A program made the position numbers and the translations under genes. From Pyxicephalus adspersus (Eukaryota; Chordata; Amphibia; Anura; Pyxicephalidae): 64,000 nt of DNA. The stretch is from the NCBI RefSeq assembly GCF_032062135.1, contig NC_092859.1:93579971-93643970 (forward strand). Reading direction: 5' to 3'. The notes below the pieces were generated by a model that was not told the DNA's origin, searched no databases, and was given only the letters and a program-made list of their open reading frames with translations. Positions 33,480 to 46,027 of the stretch are shown piece by piece. The first letter of the stretch is position 1; each line of letters opens with the position of its first letter.

Positions 33480-34330
33480 ATATTGACATATTCATATTTT
33501 ATTTCAATCATTTTATTGGAAAATTTTAGCGGTGACCAACAAAAGAACAAGGTAAAATATGAAAAAGATACAGAAATCGTACAAATGTGTTGTAGTGAAA
33601 TATTAGTATAAATATGTATATCAAAACCAAGTTGTATTTATTGATGTCACCTTTTAGGGGGAACAACAAGGGGCAACAGGAGGCGTGGGGAGAGGAGGAG
33701 AGGTCCACACCAGAGAAAACACATCCAAGAAGAATAATGATCCATCCACGGGTTCCATATAGGCTTAAATGCATGTGCAGTGTGCTTGAGAATGCCGGTA
33801 AGTTTATTATTTATCCTTATCCAGTCACGTTTTGCTTTCAGTATGTGTAAGTTGATAGTAGCTGATTTCCAAGACTTTCTCAAAGTGATTCTGGCTGCCA
33901 GTAATATGTAGTGTCTTAGCTTTTTAGAAGATTTATTAAAGGTATTTCAATAGCACTCAGTAATGCACAATCTGGGCTAGGCAACAATGTAGTATTAAGA
34001 ACTGTAGAAATGAGAGTGAATACCTCAGACCAGAAATTTTGTGTTATAGGGCATGGCAACCATATTTGCTCCATATTGCCCCGGCGCCAGCACCTCTTGT
34101 AAAAAAAGGGGGTGAGGCTACCGGATAGCATTAAGCGAGCCTGGCCAGTACCATATACCACCTTAATATTGTTTTATAGATAAGTTTCACCAGGTCTATA
34201 TTTAAAGAAAATTTAGACAAGTTTTTTGTCATGTTGAACCATTTCTCCAACTCCCAAGATTTTCCCAGATCATTCTCCCCAAGTCACTTGTACAAAATAA
34301 AATTCTGACCCTTGACATTATTAATGGACT
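33480..34330 (-). pseudogene. LINE (L1/Tx1-like) ORF2 C-terminal fragment, minus strand
   Basis: Minus-strand reading gives pieces in the order expected of the C-terminal third of a Tx1/L1-type ORF2 protein. They are LVKLIYKTILRWYMVLARLA (about 34200-34140); CWRRGNMEQIWLPCPITQNF (about 34085-34025), equivalent to the family's Cys-rich CWRC...HIWW.C motif; and, after a frameshift near 33910, LRHYILLAARITLRKSWKSA followed by KAKRDWIRINNKLTGIL. The end, with an AATAAA-type sequence and A-rich stretch (complement of about 33480-33530), fits a LINE 3' end. Frames are broken in at least two places. It is not contiguous with the plus-strand fragment at 19.9 kb, so it is a separate insertion. Confidence 0.8.
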
Positions 34331-35128
34331 TGCAGGTGCTCTCCAAAAGAGTCATGGTATAGGGGGGCAAGCCTCAGGCAATCTTAGGTAGGACAAACGA
34401 TGTTAATTGATAAATATTGTTATTTTAACCAACTAATTAAATACAAAGCTATAATTGTGTCATACTGAAAAAGATAAATTGTGAGGTATCATATGTTACA
34501 TACTAATTTAAGGAGTATATTCAGTGGTTTATACTGGACAACCTAGCAATTATACAGGAATGTGTTTATATAATACACTAAAATGAGCTATTCTATTTTA
34601 CTTCTCAATTTTTTACCCTTTTAGCAAAAAGTTAGCAGAATGAGTTACATATTTTACATTAAATATATGACAAATGAAACATAATAAAACTGTCTCAGAT
34701 TGATTGAGAATGAATAACCACTTTTCTATTCCTTAAGTAGTGAAATCATTTAGTCCATAAGTGGAGGTATGATCTCAACCTGGTGCTTAGTTGTCCACTT
34801 GTGGGTGATTAATCTGCAAGGGCAAATGAAGGTGAGGAAAGATCTGTAAAAACAACTCTCTGAAACAATATGCTCTGCAATTCAACACTATATTGGATGC
34901 CTTGTTCTTTCACACACACACCTTGCTTTCAGCAGTATGAGTTTTTCCAACCATAAATTTTTAATAAAACAAACATAACCATAGTACTAAAAGGGTGTGT
35001 GAATCTGTAGAATTTCTGGGAACAGAGAATATGAACCATCACATAAAAACTGAAAGCATAACCCTGAAAGCATTTAAAAGTATATTTGTACAGACCTGCT
35101 GTGTATTGTTGGTTAATATAAATTGTAC
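34331..35128. other. No supported feature
   Basis: AT-rich sequence. The first part may still belong to the LINE but is no longer recognisable. Confidence 0.45.
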
Positions 35129-35168
35129 TATATATATATATATATATATATAAAAATATATATATATT
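35129..35168. repeat. (TA)n microsatellite
   Basis: Twelve TA units are followed by AAAA and a further TATATATATATA run, capable of cruciform extrusion. Confidence 0.97.
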
Positions 35169-38100
35169 TTTTTTAATAACAGTTTATTTGCTTGATATGA
35201 CAAATTGTTCTTCTGATTAGTTAGTACTGTGTAACTACTAATGAAAAAGATCCAAACAGACATCAAGGGACATATGTTTACTCTTTACAAAGTATTTTAG
35301 CAACGTGTGAATATTTTTTTGCTTTCTCTCATACTCTGTAAGTGTATATCATTATTCAGTGTCACGCTGAACACTAGCTTTTGATAGCATGAATGACTGC
35401 TTGGCTGCTTCACTGCTTTCAATGAAAATGATGACTCATAAGAACACCTAGTAAATGAATTACCTGTGAATGATAATTGCATTCTTTGCGAAGAAACACC
35501 TGAGTGAAATCTGCTGTGATCATAGCAATTATTCTATTAATTAGAATTTACTTTGAAGCTGTAGTGGTGAACTAACTTTTAGTAATGTTGTAGCCAACAT
35601 ATGAATAAGTTTTTACGATAATGAAATGTATATGGTTCTGCACAAAAAATCATGTATAAACCTGGTATTTGACACATTAGATAACGAGAAATTTATATAC
35701 ATTTAAATGAATATTTCAGTATTATTATGATAGAAAGTTTAGAAATCTATAAAGACCAAAGTTATGCTTACTTTAGAAAATGAAGATACAGTACAATTTG
35801 AATTTAAGTTGAATAAATAAAAGAACACAGACTGGTGACACTGAACTCCAGCAAAATATTAGGATTCATAAAGATTTTATTTGCCTATCATTTTCTCTGC
35901 CTATCAAGTCCTAAGAATTACACAGCTCTGCCATGCAAGCCAGTCCTACCTAGAAAAGGAAGCAACCTGATGCAGTTTCAGTTTCACTTACTGGTCTGCT
36001 CAATGTCCCCACACTCTTTCAGGGAAATAAAAGTTGAATCAGCACACTCATGATCTCATATTTCTGCCTTTTTCCCCTGATCAGCATCCCATTTACGCAG
36101 AACAAAGGATTGTCTTTTTGTGCTTCTCCCTTCAGAGAGCAAACTTCAAGCCATAATAATGTACCTACATTGAATGCATTTTAAAAAGTAAATTTAAAGA
36201 AGTTTTTAAAAAAATACAAAGGCTTATTAGCTTGCGTATTTTATATCTGCCTGGAGTTCTGGTTTAACTTTGAAAGGCAAATGTTTACTTGGCGATTCTG
36301 GGAAAATATTTTACGTACTGGATAAATGAAGCAACAATAATAACTCCCCAATGAGGTCCAAAAATAACTGAAAACTCCACCATTAAAACAAAAGTCCCCT
36401 TATTCTAGAGAAGCCCTGAAAGAATAAAGGTTCGTATGGAAAACCTCCCAATAATAGGAACAAAGAGAACATTGATTACCTGGAGACTAGTGCCTTCAGC
36501 ATCAAGTATATTTTATGTAAAAAAGAAATAAATGAGACCTATAATATCTAAATTATCTTTCTACGGCTACATGACTAGATAGGGGATGGTTGGATCAGTA
36601 ATTCTTTATCCTATCATTGTAAAACACAGCTGATTTCAAATAGAAAGTTTTTTTTTTTGTTACAGGGAATATTCAGAACAGGTAATTGTGCCCTTAGAAT
36701 GTTTTTGTCTTGAATTCCTCCTGAAAACTATCAATTCATCCGCATTCCAATACCTAATCTAAGACAGCGCTGCATTGGACTGCTGGGCTATACAAGATTT
36801 GGAGTGAGATTTCATAATAATACTATGGTGCTGTTTTCTGTTCATATTGTAGGTCAGTGGTCGTGGAAATATCAGATGCAAGAAATCCCAGAGGTTACAC
36901 TGGTGCTCCATCCTATACTCTCTGCTTGCTTTTTTGGGCACAGCTTCTGGATGTCAGTTCCTTTTTAAGGTTAGGTCTGCTACAAAAAGGTTCTCTTTGC
37001 TATGTGAGTAGCCTCTACTTTTTCAGTAAATCAGCCTCAATATTTTATAATTTAATAAAAACATTCATATAGAATTTTTTTTAACTTGAATGTTTATACT
37101 TGAAGGGTACATTCTGGAGAAGGTAAATGCCCTTTTTTAAATATGCATGGGGAATAGAATCAAGTGTTAAGTATCACTAAAAGTCCAATTAAGATTTTAT
37201 TACCTCTAGGACAATAAAAAATAGATTCTATGAAGTATCTGGATTAACTGATCTTTAGCAGTAAACTACACCCACATGCATACTAGTTTTCAGTCCACAA
37301 GGAGTGCTCAGAATATAATAGTAACAACTATACTAACAATCAGTCTGAAGCTGCCGCTGCAACGTCTCTCCTCCACAGCTCATCATAAGAGATAATACCA
37401 ACATGTGAGAGACGTAAACCTAATAATCGTCTATTGAAGCAGAGAATACATTACAGACAGTTATATCTCCACTTGTTGTGCCTTGAAAAGGGACTAGATT
37501 TTTTTTTCAGGAACTCTACCAGTACACATTTCATATAATACCCCGAGATTAACCATTTATTTAGCTCACTGTCAATTTATTTTTAATAGTTTATTGAGAA
37601 TGTGAAGTATATAATAGGAAGAAATATATATTACCCAAGAGTAATGGAATCTGATTTCCAAACTGAATCCCTATTGCTACCCTAACTTTTGAAGTTTAAT
37701 GAGTAAATATTATTACAGGAGTTTCTGGCTCTACCTCCCAAAACAAATGTTATGGTTTTTGGTATATATTGTGGAATTCAGTGTTATATACAGTGGAATT
37801 CAGCAGAAACATGAGAAATCTCACATGTCCTATTGGCAATTAAAACAAAAAAAACTGCATGGTGGTGATAGTAGTGGGGGTCGAGTCTGGGAGTTATTGC
37901 AAACACCAAGGCAAATATAAAAGGTCAACCTTTTGCTTTGCATAGGGTATTTTGTTAGTGAATAAACATTTTTAAAACCCATTCATTTTTAAGGGACTTT
38001 AAAGGACTAAAGTGAAAAAATGAATACATGCTAGCACATGATTGGGTATTCAAAGAGAACACAGCTATGCCTTTTTCAAGAACAATTACTTGGCTCAGTA
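35169..38100. other. AT-rich sequence, nothing recognised
   Basis: 2.9 kb with short open frames only. A T9 tract followed by GTTACAGG near 36650 resembles a splice acceptor, but no credible exon follows. Confidence 0.5.
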
Positions 38101-38119
38101 AACATACATTTTGGAAAGA

Positions 38120-38194
38120 AGCTACCCACGGCCCTGCTAATACCACACGGGATTAACGCTATGGGGGAGAGCTACCCACAGCCCTGCTAATACT
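38120..38194. repeat. Imperfect 50-bp direct duplication
   Basis: AGCTACCCACGGCCCTGCTA followed by ATACC recurs 50 bases later as AGCTACCCACAGCCCTGCTA with ATACT. Confidence 0.85.
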
Positions 38195-38329
38195 AATGAC
38201 TACCCTAACATTATCATCCCAAGGAGAACACTTGACCTTCCCTTTCTGGGATATTTTTTCCCCAGTTGCAATATTACACTGTCATTGTGAAAAATGTCTC
38301 TTACATTGCTGGCCAGTGGGAAGAATGTC

Positions 38330-38462
38330 ACCCTTACAGATAGCCAAAATGATTACTGGTATTACGGAGAGGTACAAAATGCTCATTGCTCAAGGAACCT
38401 CTAGTAAACTGCGTGGGAAATGAATCCTAGGGTTCCACAGAACTCTGGTTGAAAAACACAGT
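38330..38462 (+). mobile_element. Decayed hAT-type element, right portion
   Basis: GCTCATTGCTCAAGGAACCT, then TCCTAGGGTTCCACAGAACT and CTGGTTGAAAAACACAGTAA, are typical of the frog hAT miniature group seen complete at 28126-28405, in opposite orientation to it. The left end was not found; the limit given is approximate. Confidence 0.55.
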
Positions 38463-39024
38463 AAACCCATAGTTGAAGGTCACATTGAAAGTATGACTTT
38501 TTCAAACCACATCTTGTGTTTCCAAACCAGCTGTATTCCTGTAATTATTATAAACAATGCTGGAGATTTATAATGGGAGGAGGGGTTGAAGTTATTAGAA
38601 ATCTGTCATTGAGGGTTCTGTGTCTAGGGGGTCTGTTACTGAGGGTGTCAAAAATCATCATCTTGGGTACCAGAGGACCGTGTCTTGGCACTGTCATTTA
38701 TCTTTTAACATTAACTGTACTCTACTGCGCCATTTTCCCCTTCTTCTGCTTCACTGTCATACACTGCTTCTTTTCCTGCCACTCTTCTGTCATGCATTGA
38801 CCTTGAATACAAAGTAGGAATGTTGGTGGTGGTTCAAGTTTATGTATACTGGATGTCCTAGGGGACAATGTGCCAACCCTTTAAATATATAAAAGATATG
38901 TAAAGAACAAAGGAGAGGAAGGGTTTTTTGGCTAACAAAAAATTATTGTATTCAATGATACATCTTATAAATAGCAAGACATCAATTATCAGTTCTGGTG
39001 AACCACCATGGGAGTTGTGGTCCC
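38463..39024. other. No supported feature
   Basis: Two overlapping open frames of 94 and 65 codons at 38516-38817 have no recognised motif and no gene signals. Both are treated as incidental. Confidence 0.4.
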
Positions 39025-39402
39025 GTGTGGTGAAGTTCAGGCCCTAGGGGGCGCTATACATACAACGTCTAACATGATGCGCACAAGTCAATCCATATCA
39101 ATGTAAATGATTGAACAGTTTTGGGTCCAAACATACAGGAGATTCTTTTAAATATCAATGGTCAAAACAGATTTTTCATATAATATTATTTACATTGTAT
39201 ACGTTTACACACTTAGATATTATAACTGCATGCGTACAAATTCGCAGAACTGCCGCTACCCCTGAAGAAGCCAATAACAGGTGAAATGCGTTATTATGAA
39301 CTGATATGTTGTCCTGCACTATAACAAGCTATGGACTTACTTGTGTGCATAATGTTAGACGTTGTATGTATAGCGCCCCCTAGGGCCTGAACTTCACCAC
39401 AC
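39025..39402. mobile_element. Element with 64-bp terminal inverted repeats and a hammerhead-like core
   Basis: Bases 39025-39088 and the complement of 39339-39402 match at 62 of 64 positions, starting GTGTGGTGAAGTTCAGGCCC. The 378-bp element has no coding capacity. The interior carries CCTGAAGAAGCCAATAACAG followed by GTGAAATGCG (39261-39290), reminiscent of the CUGANGA...GAAA core of hammerhead ribozymes. Downstream, AGCTATGGACTTACTTGTG recurs in diverged form at about 48680. No target duplication is evident and the superfamily is unknown. Confidence 0.8.
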
Positions 39403-41080
39403 AGGATCAGGAAATAGGATGCAATAATGCCCCTGCAGGGGTTGTATGTGGAGCAAAAGGGTAACCAACCAGTCTTCTGTCAGATAGCATGTTTATAAAA
39501 GTTTGCTGCCTATGCGCCCACCTACCTGCTTTGAACCTCAATATCTCTGGTGTGGTGGACTTGATTTATGGCTTGACTCTGACAAGCTGGGAGCTTGTAA
39601 TGGACTTGCTCCTCAGGAAATCAGAAAGGTGGTGAGCTTGGCAGGTTTCAGGAAATACGGCTAAGCTAGGAGAAGACCAGATCTCTGTATAACATCTGAT
39701 GACTCCATAATCTCCCGGAAGGCATGACTGCCCTCTTCCAGCAAAGTGTGTAAGTCGTTCTTACAAGATATCAAACACCTGGCTTTTTCTGAAGGCATCA
39801 GTAAGTCACAGTGATGTCACCTGCACCTTTAGAAATTGACAAAAGGCTGAGGCCCAAGGCATTCATTTTGTAATCATTTTTCTTTGAATGGGCTTTCATT
39901 TACTAAGGGTCCTTAATTTGGTGCCTAGGGGGCATGCATTAAGGCAGAGTTTGCCATTTCATGCTAGGCCATTTTTTTACTGCTGCAACTGTTTTTTTAT
40001 GCTACAGATTGACATTTTACTTTAGTCCACACCAGTGTAACAATATAATGTCTGTTCTTAGTAGAGCTGCTGGATAACAACCATAAGATATTATATTTGA
40101 GAAACCTTAACTGAAATGCAGAAAGCAAATTAAATTATTGAACACAGATAAGGCTTAAAGCTTCATCTTCCCCAGGGAGTTTAAAAAAGTATTATTTCAT
40201 CAAGTTTATTTAGTATTAAAGTAAAAGCATGGGAAAATGGTGTTTTAAGTGATTTATTACTAAAAAGAAACAAGAAAAGTGCTCATGGCTGAGATAATCA
40301 CTTAAAGATCTTTTCCAATGCTGAATGTATATTTTATAAAGAAATAATATTCTAAACACCAGAAAAACATGTACTTACCGTAATTCATTGCTGGCAGTAA
40401 GGCGCAAAGCACCAATACATTACAAAAGTATTTTACTGGCTATAGATTTGTAGTCAATTACCTTAAGCACAAAAAGGAGCAGAAGGAAATTATATTTTAG
40501 TTTTCATTCTTGGAGGATGGGAACTTGCGTGTAAATCAAATGTAATTAGCTTCATATATTCAGTAGTTGCTGTCTAGGTCCACTAGTTATCTCTGAACTG
40601 GCTGTTCAATTCCCTCTGATGTACAGTCAGGGAGGAACTACTGTCAGCTCTAGGTGAGGATTAATTGAAATCATTATTGGCATCCATCAATTTTTTGCTT
40701 CATGGCTCAGAAAATGTATAAATTGCACCATGATGCCAAAGACATTTTCATTTTATTTTTTACAAAATGCCAGTCTGTTTCAGATTAGTGTAATTTGTAT
40801 AGCTGTGTCTGTCTTTTGAATTATCCAGGATCTTTCCAAAATTCTCATTTGTACAGATGTCCAGTTGTCGGTGTTTAATAAATATATATCGATATATAAT
40901 CATATAAATAATATATAATCAATATATTCTACATTTCTACATACTGCTATATAATAATTTATCAATATATTCTACATTTCTTTATACTGTAATATTATGT
41001 TTATTAGTATTAGTAGTTTACATGAGCTAACAAGAGCAGAGGCAACATAAGTTTGCTTTGTAAATTACATTTGCTTAGAT
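39403..41080. other. AT-rich sequence, nothing recognised
   Basis: No gene or element end. An AT-rich patch with repeated ATATATTCTACATTTCT lies at 40870-40985. Confidence 0.5.
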
Positions 41081-41439
41081 CAGTGCTTGCCAACCTTTTG
41101 GACCTCACGGACCACTAAATCCACGGAATGCGGACAAACGCTTGTGTGGGGAGCCATGTGTCCCTCAACGGGGAATAAACTTCCCCCAGAGTGACGTCAT
41201 GATGCCAGAACCCACCCACTCTCCCATCGCAGGCTCAGACCTGCTTGCTAAACATCCTGGAGGACAGTAGCGCAAGGCTGTGGATGCAACAAAAGTTGTG
41301 TCCATAGCCCTGTGCTACTGTCCCCCCCATGATGTTTAGGAAGCAGGTCTGAGCCTAAGATGGGAGAGTGGGCGGGTTGTGTCCATAAGGGAGACAGAGC
41401 CGTGGACCACCAAAATTTTCTTGTGGTTGGCGACTGCTA
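41081..41439. mobile_element. hAT-like foldback element
   Basis: The left end CAGTGCTTGCCAACC pairs with the right end (complement CAGTCGCCAACC). Long internal arms also pair: CACTCTCCCATCGCAGGCTC, AGACCTGCTTGCTAAACATC and GCAAGGCTGTGGA against their complements at 41290-41375. Candidate 8-bp flanks are GCTTAGAT (41073-41080) and GCATAGAT (41440-41447), with one mismatch and a small offset at the right. Non-coding. Confidence 0.72.
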
Positions 41440-41679
41440 GCATAGATTATTGTCTATTAATTGCAAACTCTTAAAGCTATGTAAAATTGTAACTTTCTAG
41501 AGAATGTGTACTAATACAGGTTATTTTTTGTATTTCTAAAGTAGAAGTTTAAACTGATTATATTTTCCTTCTTAGTTCTCTCTCCCCTGCACCAAAACAA
41601 TACATTTAAATATTGAACAAAACCTCTTTTCTCATTACAAACTTTTTTAGACCCATTATTTGTGCTTCTCTTTCTACAG

Positions 41680-41814
41680 GCAGATGGTCTGGTCAGAGAA
41701 GCAGGCATACTGCTGTACAATGCTTCAAGAAAAGAGGTGGATGTGGTAATACCTACATGTACTGCTGGTCATCTATGATTGAAATAACCAAAATATTGAA
41801 ATGGGCGTGCTGGG
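41680..41814 (+). other. Candidate 135-nt exon (weak)
   Basis: The acceptor TTGTGCTTCTCTTTCTACAG ends at 41679 and the donor GGG|GTAAGTAAG begins at 41815, both close to consensus. Two frames are informative. One is open from acceptor to donor (RWSGQRSRHTAVQCFKKRGG onward, Cys-rich). The other reads ADGLVREAGILLYNASRKEV and stops after 32 codons, which would make a terminal exon. I recognise neither peptide. It lies outside any identified repeat. It may be a coding exon, a non-coding RNA exon or chance. Confidence 0.25.
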
Positions 41815-41999
41815 GTAAGTAAGACTGTAGAGAAAAGGATTTAGTGATGTCCATCAGACATAAAATACGCTGGGATGTATTCGACTTAATTCGAATTCGA
41901 TTTTAATTCAAACCATGAGGAGCTCCTAGTGTGCATGTTGGGGAACATGCCAATGACCAATTACAGATGAAGAGTCTAAAGGGTGCATTCTCCAGACTG
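41815..41999. other. No supported feature
   Basis: Short interval between the candidate exon and the Tc1 remnant; ATTCGACTTAATTCGAATTCG at 41879 is a small palindrome. Confidence 0.4.
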
Positions 42000-42325
42000 A
42001 ATCTTTTACTTCTTTCTATATATGTTCCATAGGACTCATATCAGGGCTTAAAGATAGCTACTTCAGAATGGTCCAATGTTTGTTAGTCATTTTTGGGTGA
42101 TTTGAGTCACCATCCTGTTTGAGGATCCATGGCCTGTGACAGCTTTCTGACACGGGCAGCGTGTTTTTCTTCCAAATGTCATAATATTCTTGAGATTTCA
42201 TTGTTGTCTGGACAAAGCAAAGACACCCCAAGCAAGACAAATTAGGGGGTCCCAGAACATAACCAAGCCTCCTCCATGTTTCAATGTAGATATGGTGTTC
42301 TTGTCTTTCAACGCCTTATTTTATT
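42000..42325 (-). pseudogene. Tc1-like transposase fragment, minus strand
   Basis: The minus strand encodes part of the DDE catalytic domain of a Tc1-like transposase. TLKHGGGLVMFWDPL (about 42295-42250) corresponds to the family's KHGGG motif. After a frame change, TMKSQEYYDIWKKNTLP and WILKQDGDSNH follow, the latter being the QDNDPKH-type block with the second catalytic Asp. After a stop, SPDMSPMEH matches the SPDLNPIEH block with the third acidic residue. Stops and one frameshift make it non-functional. The N-terminal domain and both inverted ends are not seen. The family differs from the Tc1 copies at 46.0 and 57.6 kb. Confidence 0.85.
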
Positions 42326-43256
42326 GTTGTTGACACACACACGCCCTTCCATTTGGCAACTGGGCCAATGAGCACAATATTTATCTTTATGTATCTATGT
42401 CTTGTCACGTCACTAGTTTTGTTTTATGGTGTCACTGTTTTGATGGAGGATGCTAACTGCCTTGTGGGCCTGGCCCTGATGTCGGGAGAGCTCACTGGCC
42501 TTCTGCTCTTGGGCTCTCCATTAGTGGGAGTCTCCCTTCATGAGGGCTCCCAGCCCAAGTAATTGGTGGGCAGGCTTTGGCTAAGCCCACAGAGAATGGG
42601 ACCCACATAGTTACTGCTAGGCAGGCATAGTCTGGTCCATCTGGCTTCATACCTTCATACCTTACCCTGTCAGGAGCATTATGCCTCGGGGGGGTCAGGG
42701 AACGTGTGGCCGTGAGGAGGAATTATAAAGCACCCCATTTCACATTTTTTGTGGTGTGTTTTTGCACATTGACTTTTTTACTGAGCATTGAGGTTTTTGT
42801 TTAAGGATCAAGCTTTTTAGGTTTCAATAAAAAATAGGTAACTACTGAAGGTATACTTACTGCATGGACAGGAATTTTATTGTCCTCAGCATCTAGGTGT
42901 GGTATTGGCAGTGCCCTAATTAAAGCCAGGTTCTACACTGCAAGGCACAGTCGCCATACACTGTAAGCAACTGGGGAAAGGCAATGTTTATGGATGGCTA
43001 TTCTACCAAAAACCTCTACCTCCTGTTGACTTTATGTGTTCTTACTTTCATTCTGCTTTAAATGCAGCAAAGAAAATTCAGATCGATACACTGAATATGC
43101 TTTCTGCTAGGTTTGTGCACATTTCATGATGGGGGAGACAGAAATATAAATCTTTTGGTATTTAGGGCAGGTGTCATACATGGATTTCAACTGTGCATTT
43201 AGCTATATTCAGCTTTAAAGTTAAAATTGGCACATAAGGTGCTTGTATACAAAATT
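42326..43256. other. GC-richer stretch then ordinary sequence, no gene supported
   Basis: About 42450-42710 is richer in G+C than its surroundings (GGGCTCTCCATTAGTGGGAG, CTCGGGGGGGTCAGGGAACG), with a 69-codon open frame that is not recognised. It may be an unidentified repeat such as an LTR piece. No ends were found. Confidence 0.4.
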
Positions 43257-43564
43257 NNNNNNNNNNNNNNNNNNNNNNNNNNNNNNNNNNNNNNNNNNNN
43301 NNNNNNNNNNNNNNNNNNNNNNNNNNNNNNNNNNNNNNNNNNNNNNNNNNNNNNNNNNNNNNNNNNNNNNNNNNNNNNNNNNNNNNNNNNNNNNNNNNNN
43401 NNNNNNNNNNNNNNNNNNNNNNNNNNNNNNNNNNNNNNNNNNNNNNNNNNNNNNNNNNNNNNNNNNNNNNNNNNNNNNNNNNNNNNNNNNNNNNNNNNNN
43501 NNNNNNNNNNNNNNNNNNNNNNNNNNNNNNNNNNNNNNNNNNNNNNNNNNNNNNNNNNNNNNNN
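43257..43564. other. Assembly gap, 308 N
   Basis: A run of N. Any open frame across it is an artefact. Flanking sequence shows no transposon terminus that would explain the break. Confidence 0.99.
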
Positions 43565-46027
43565 ATTTATTCTGAATTACACACCAACGCACATATGCAG
43601 TAGACCTAGTGCACATATATCAATATTGTGTGCTTTGTTAAAAATTATGCATGCAAAATAGGTGCATTTTGTATGACTAGAGGAATGCTGAAGGTTGCCC
43701 TAGTGCAATGCACTTTATTGTCCAAAAAAGCAGTTTTCAGTATGAATATGTGAATGTTCCCTTAATGTATTTATTTCACTAAAAATAATTACAGTGCAAA
43801 ATATGCAGTGCTTTACCAGGAACATAAATGCACAGTCTTGTCCCTAGAAGCAACTAACAATCAATCCAAAAACTCAACTCTTCTCCTATAAAAACTATTC
43901 TACTATTCTACAACTCTTTACTCATCTACCTGCAAACTTAGAATGCACCGATTCCAAAGATATCCATTGGAAATATTGAGTGCTTATCTCTGTGATTGAC
44001 AGTTTGCACTAAGCTGTTTATCGTTATGATGTGTGCAGTGATATATCTTCTCCTCAGGCCTGTTGATAGGCCACAAAGGTCTCAGAGAGGATAAAACGCA
44101 ATTAAACTGTCCATCTTTGCAATCTGCTTAAAAGTAAAAAAGTTCCTTAAATGAACCTGTTCAACTTGCAGATATATGTATGCAGCAGTTGATGTTTTAA
44201 TAATCAGTAATATATATTAAGTTCTTACCAGTATTTTGTCAAATTTCATTTGCTATTTTAATTTTTTATTGCAGTATATTTTGATGATTTGGCCAATAGA
44301 ATATGGTAAATATATTTTTGATACCAGACTTTAATTGAGGATTATTGGTAAATCCGGATGGTAGAAAATGCATTTAAGTTAATAATCTATCCATCTGGAT
44401 AAATTAATTCAATTTATCACATTTTTTTAATGGCACTTAGTATCCAGTATGCTGTACCTGCTGATATGCTGTGGATAACTGTTCCTCCACCTACTTCATT
44501 TATTTGGAGTTCATGCCGGGGCCCTTTATTTTATGTTCCAGTTGACTTAATGCTTTTTATAACCTTTAACAAAAGTGACCAAATGTATGCGTTGCTATTA
44601 CATAGGTTAAATGATCAAAGAGCTTCATGCAGTGTCTACACAGTAATAATGTTTTTAATTTAAATGTAACATTCAAGTTCCATGGTCTAGTTACATATTC
44701 AGGAAGTATGACTAGTTATTGGAATATTCATGATTTAAATTGAGAGAATGTACCAAATCACTATAGCTGGTTTCTTTATATATCGAGCAGCATAAATGAC
44801 AGGCGGCCATGGACTAGAAATGTAAGGGTTGTGTTGGTTGATCTACATTTTGTTACAGTTTTTAGTTAAATTGGAACTTTGGTAATAATCAAAAATTTGT
44901 GAACAGGAATTTTATTTTATTATGTGTTTGTGTTCACATTCAATAGGAAAAGATTAGATTAGGTTTACTAAAGAAATGTATGATATATGAAATGCTTGTA
45001 GTTGATTGCAATGGTCAATTTAAATTTAATGTAACAACACTAAGAGAAAATTGCTAAATGCATTTCTAGCAATACACTGTACATGCCACGCATCCCCATT
45101 GACCCCTGTCAGAAATACCGGTACCTATTAATACTGTCAGAAATGTTGTGCCTGAACCTTTAATGAAACAATGTTTTATTGATCACTAAATAAATGGTGT
45201 TTGCTGATAAATTCCCAGCTTCATGTTTGTCCCCATTAGATTATAGTTATTTACTTTGTTAAACTATTAGTGTTATTATTAGTGTATTATTATTATTAGT
45301 GTAATTTGTTAAACTTTGTTAAACTAATTAGATCAAAATTGGTTGATTTTTGGGGTTCTAATCAGACATGTTGGTAAATATCAATCAAAAGTGGACAAGT
45401 GGAATTCCTCTCTGTCCTGTTGTTCATCCAACCTCCACCCCATGATTGTAAGGGCAGAATATCTTACACATGTGTTCTGGGCTTTTTAAAATCCACGGAT
45501 CTTTACGTGTGTACTAGGCTTTACATGTAGACAAAATGTTTAGTGCTGCATTTTATCTGTAAAAATAATGCCATTTCCAAGAAAACACTAAATCTTTGGA
45601 TTATCCATGGAGACCAGGGACAATTGGCAGCTATAAGAGCTCTGCTTTTATGTCCATACAAAACTGTTAAGTTTATGGAAAAATAATGCCCCCTTTATAA
45701 ACACAACTTTTTCTTTCATAGTTGTCTGTTATTGTTTGCAGCTGTGCTTGGATTTCTGATTACTGTCTTTGTAACAAAAGGGCTGCAAACATTATAATCA
45801 GTGCAAGGAGCTTGCTCTAAAATTATGTGTTAAAGTAACAATTTGATTGTGTTTATGATGTGCATATTTACACCATTTGCTTCAGTGAACATTGTAATCC
45901 GAAACCAAAACAAGAAAATACGTTTTTTTTACATTTACATGTAAAATAATATCTTTAACATTATCATTAACATGTTACACAGTCAATCACATACAGTATA
46001 TCATTTGACATTTTTATAACATGTGAA
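43565..46027. other. AT-rich sequence, nothing recognised
   Basis: A small ATTATTATTAGTGT/TTTGTTAAAC low-complexity patch lies at 45255-45325. Otherwise no supported features. Confidence 0.5.

Noticed and set aside
43221..43661. Open frames across the second N run
   Set aside because: Artefacts of unknown bases.
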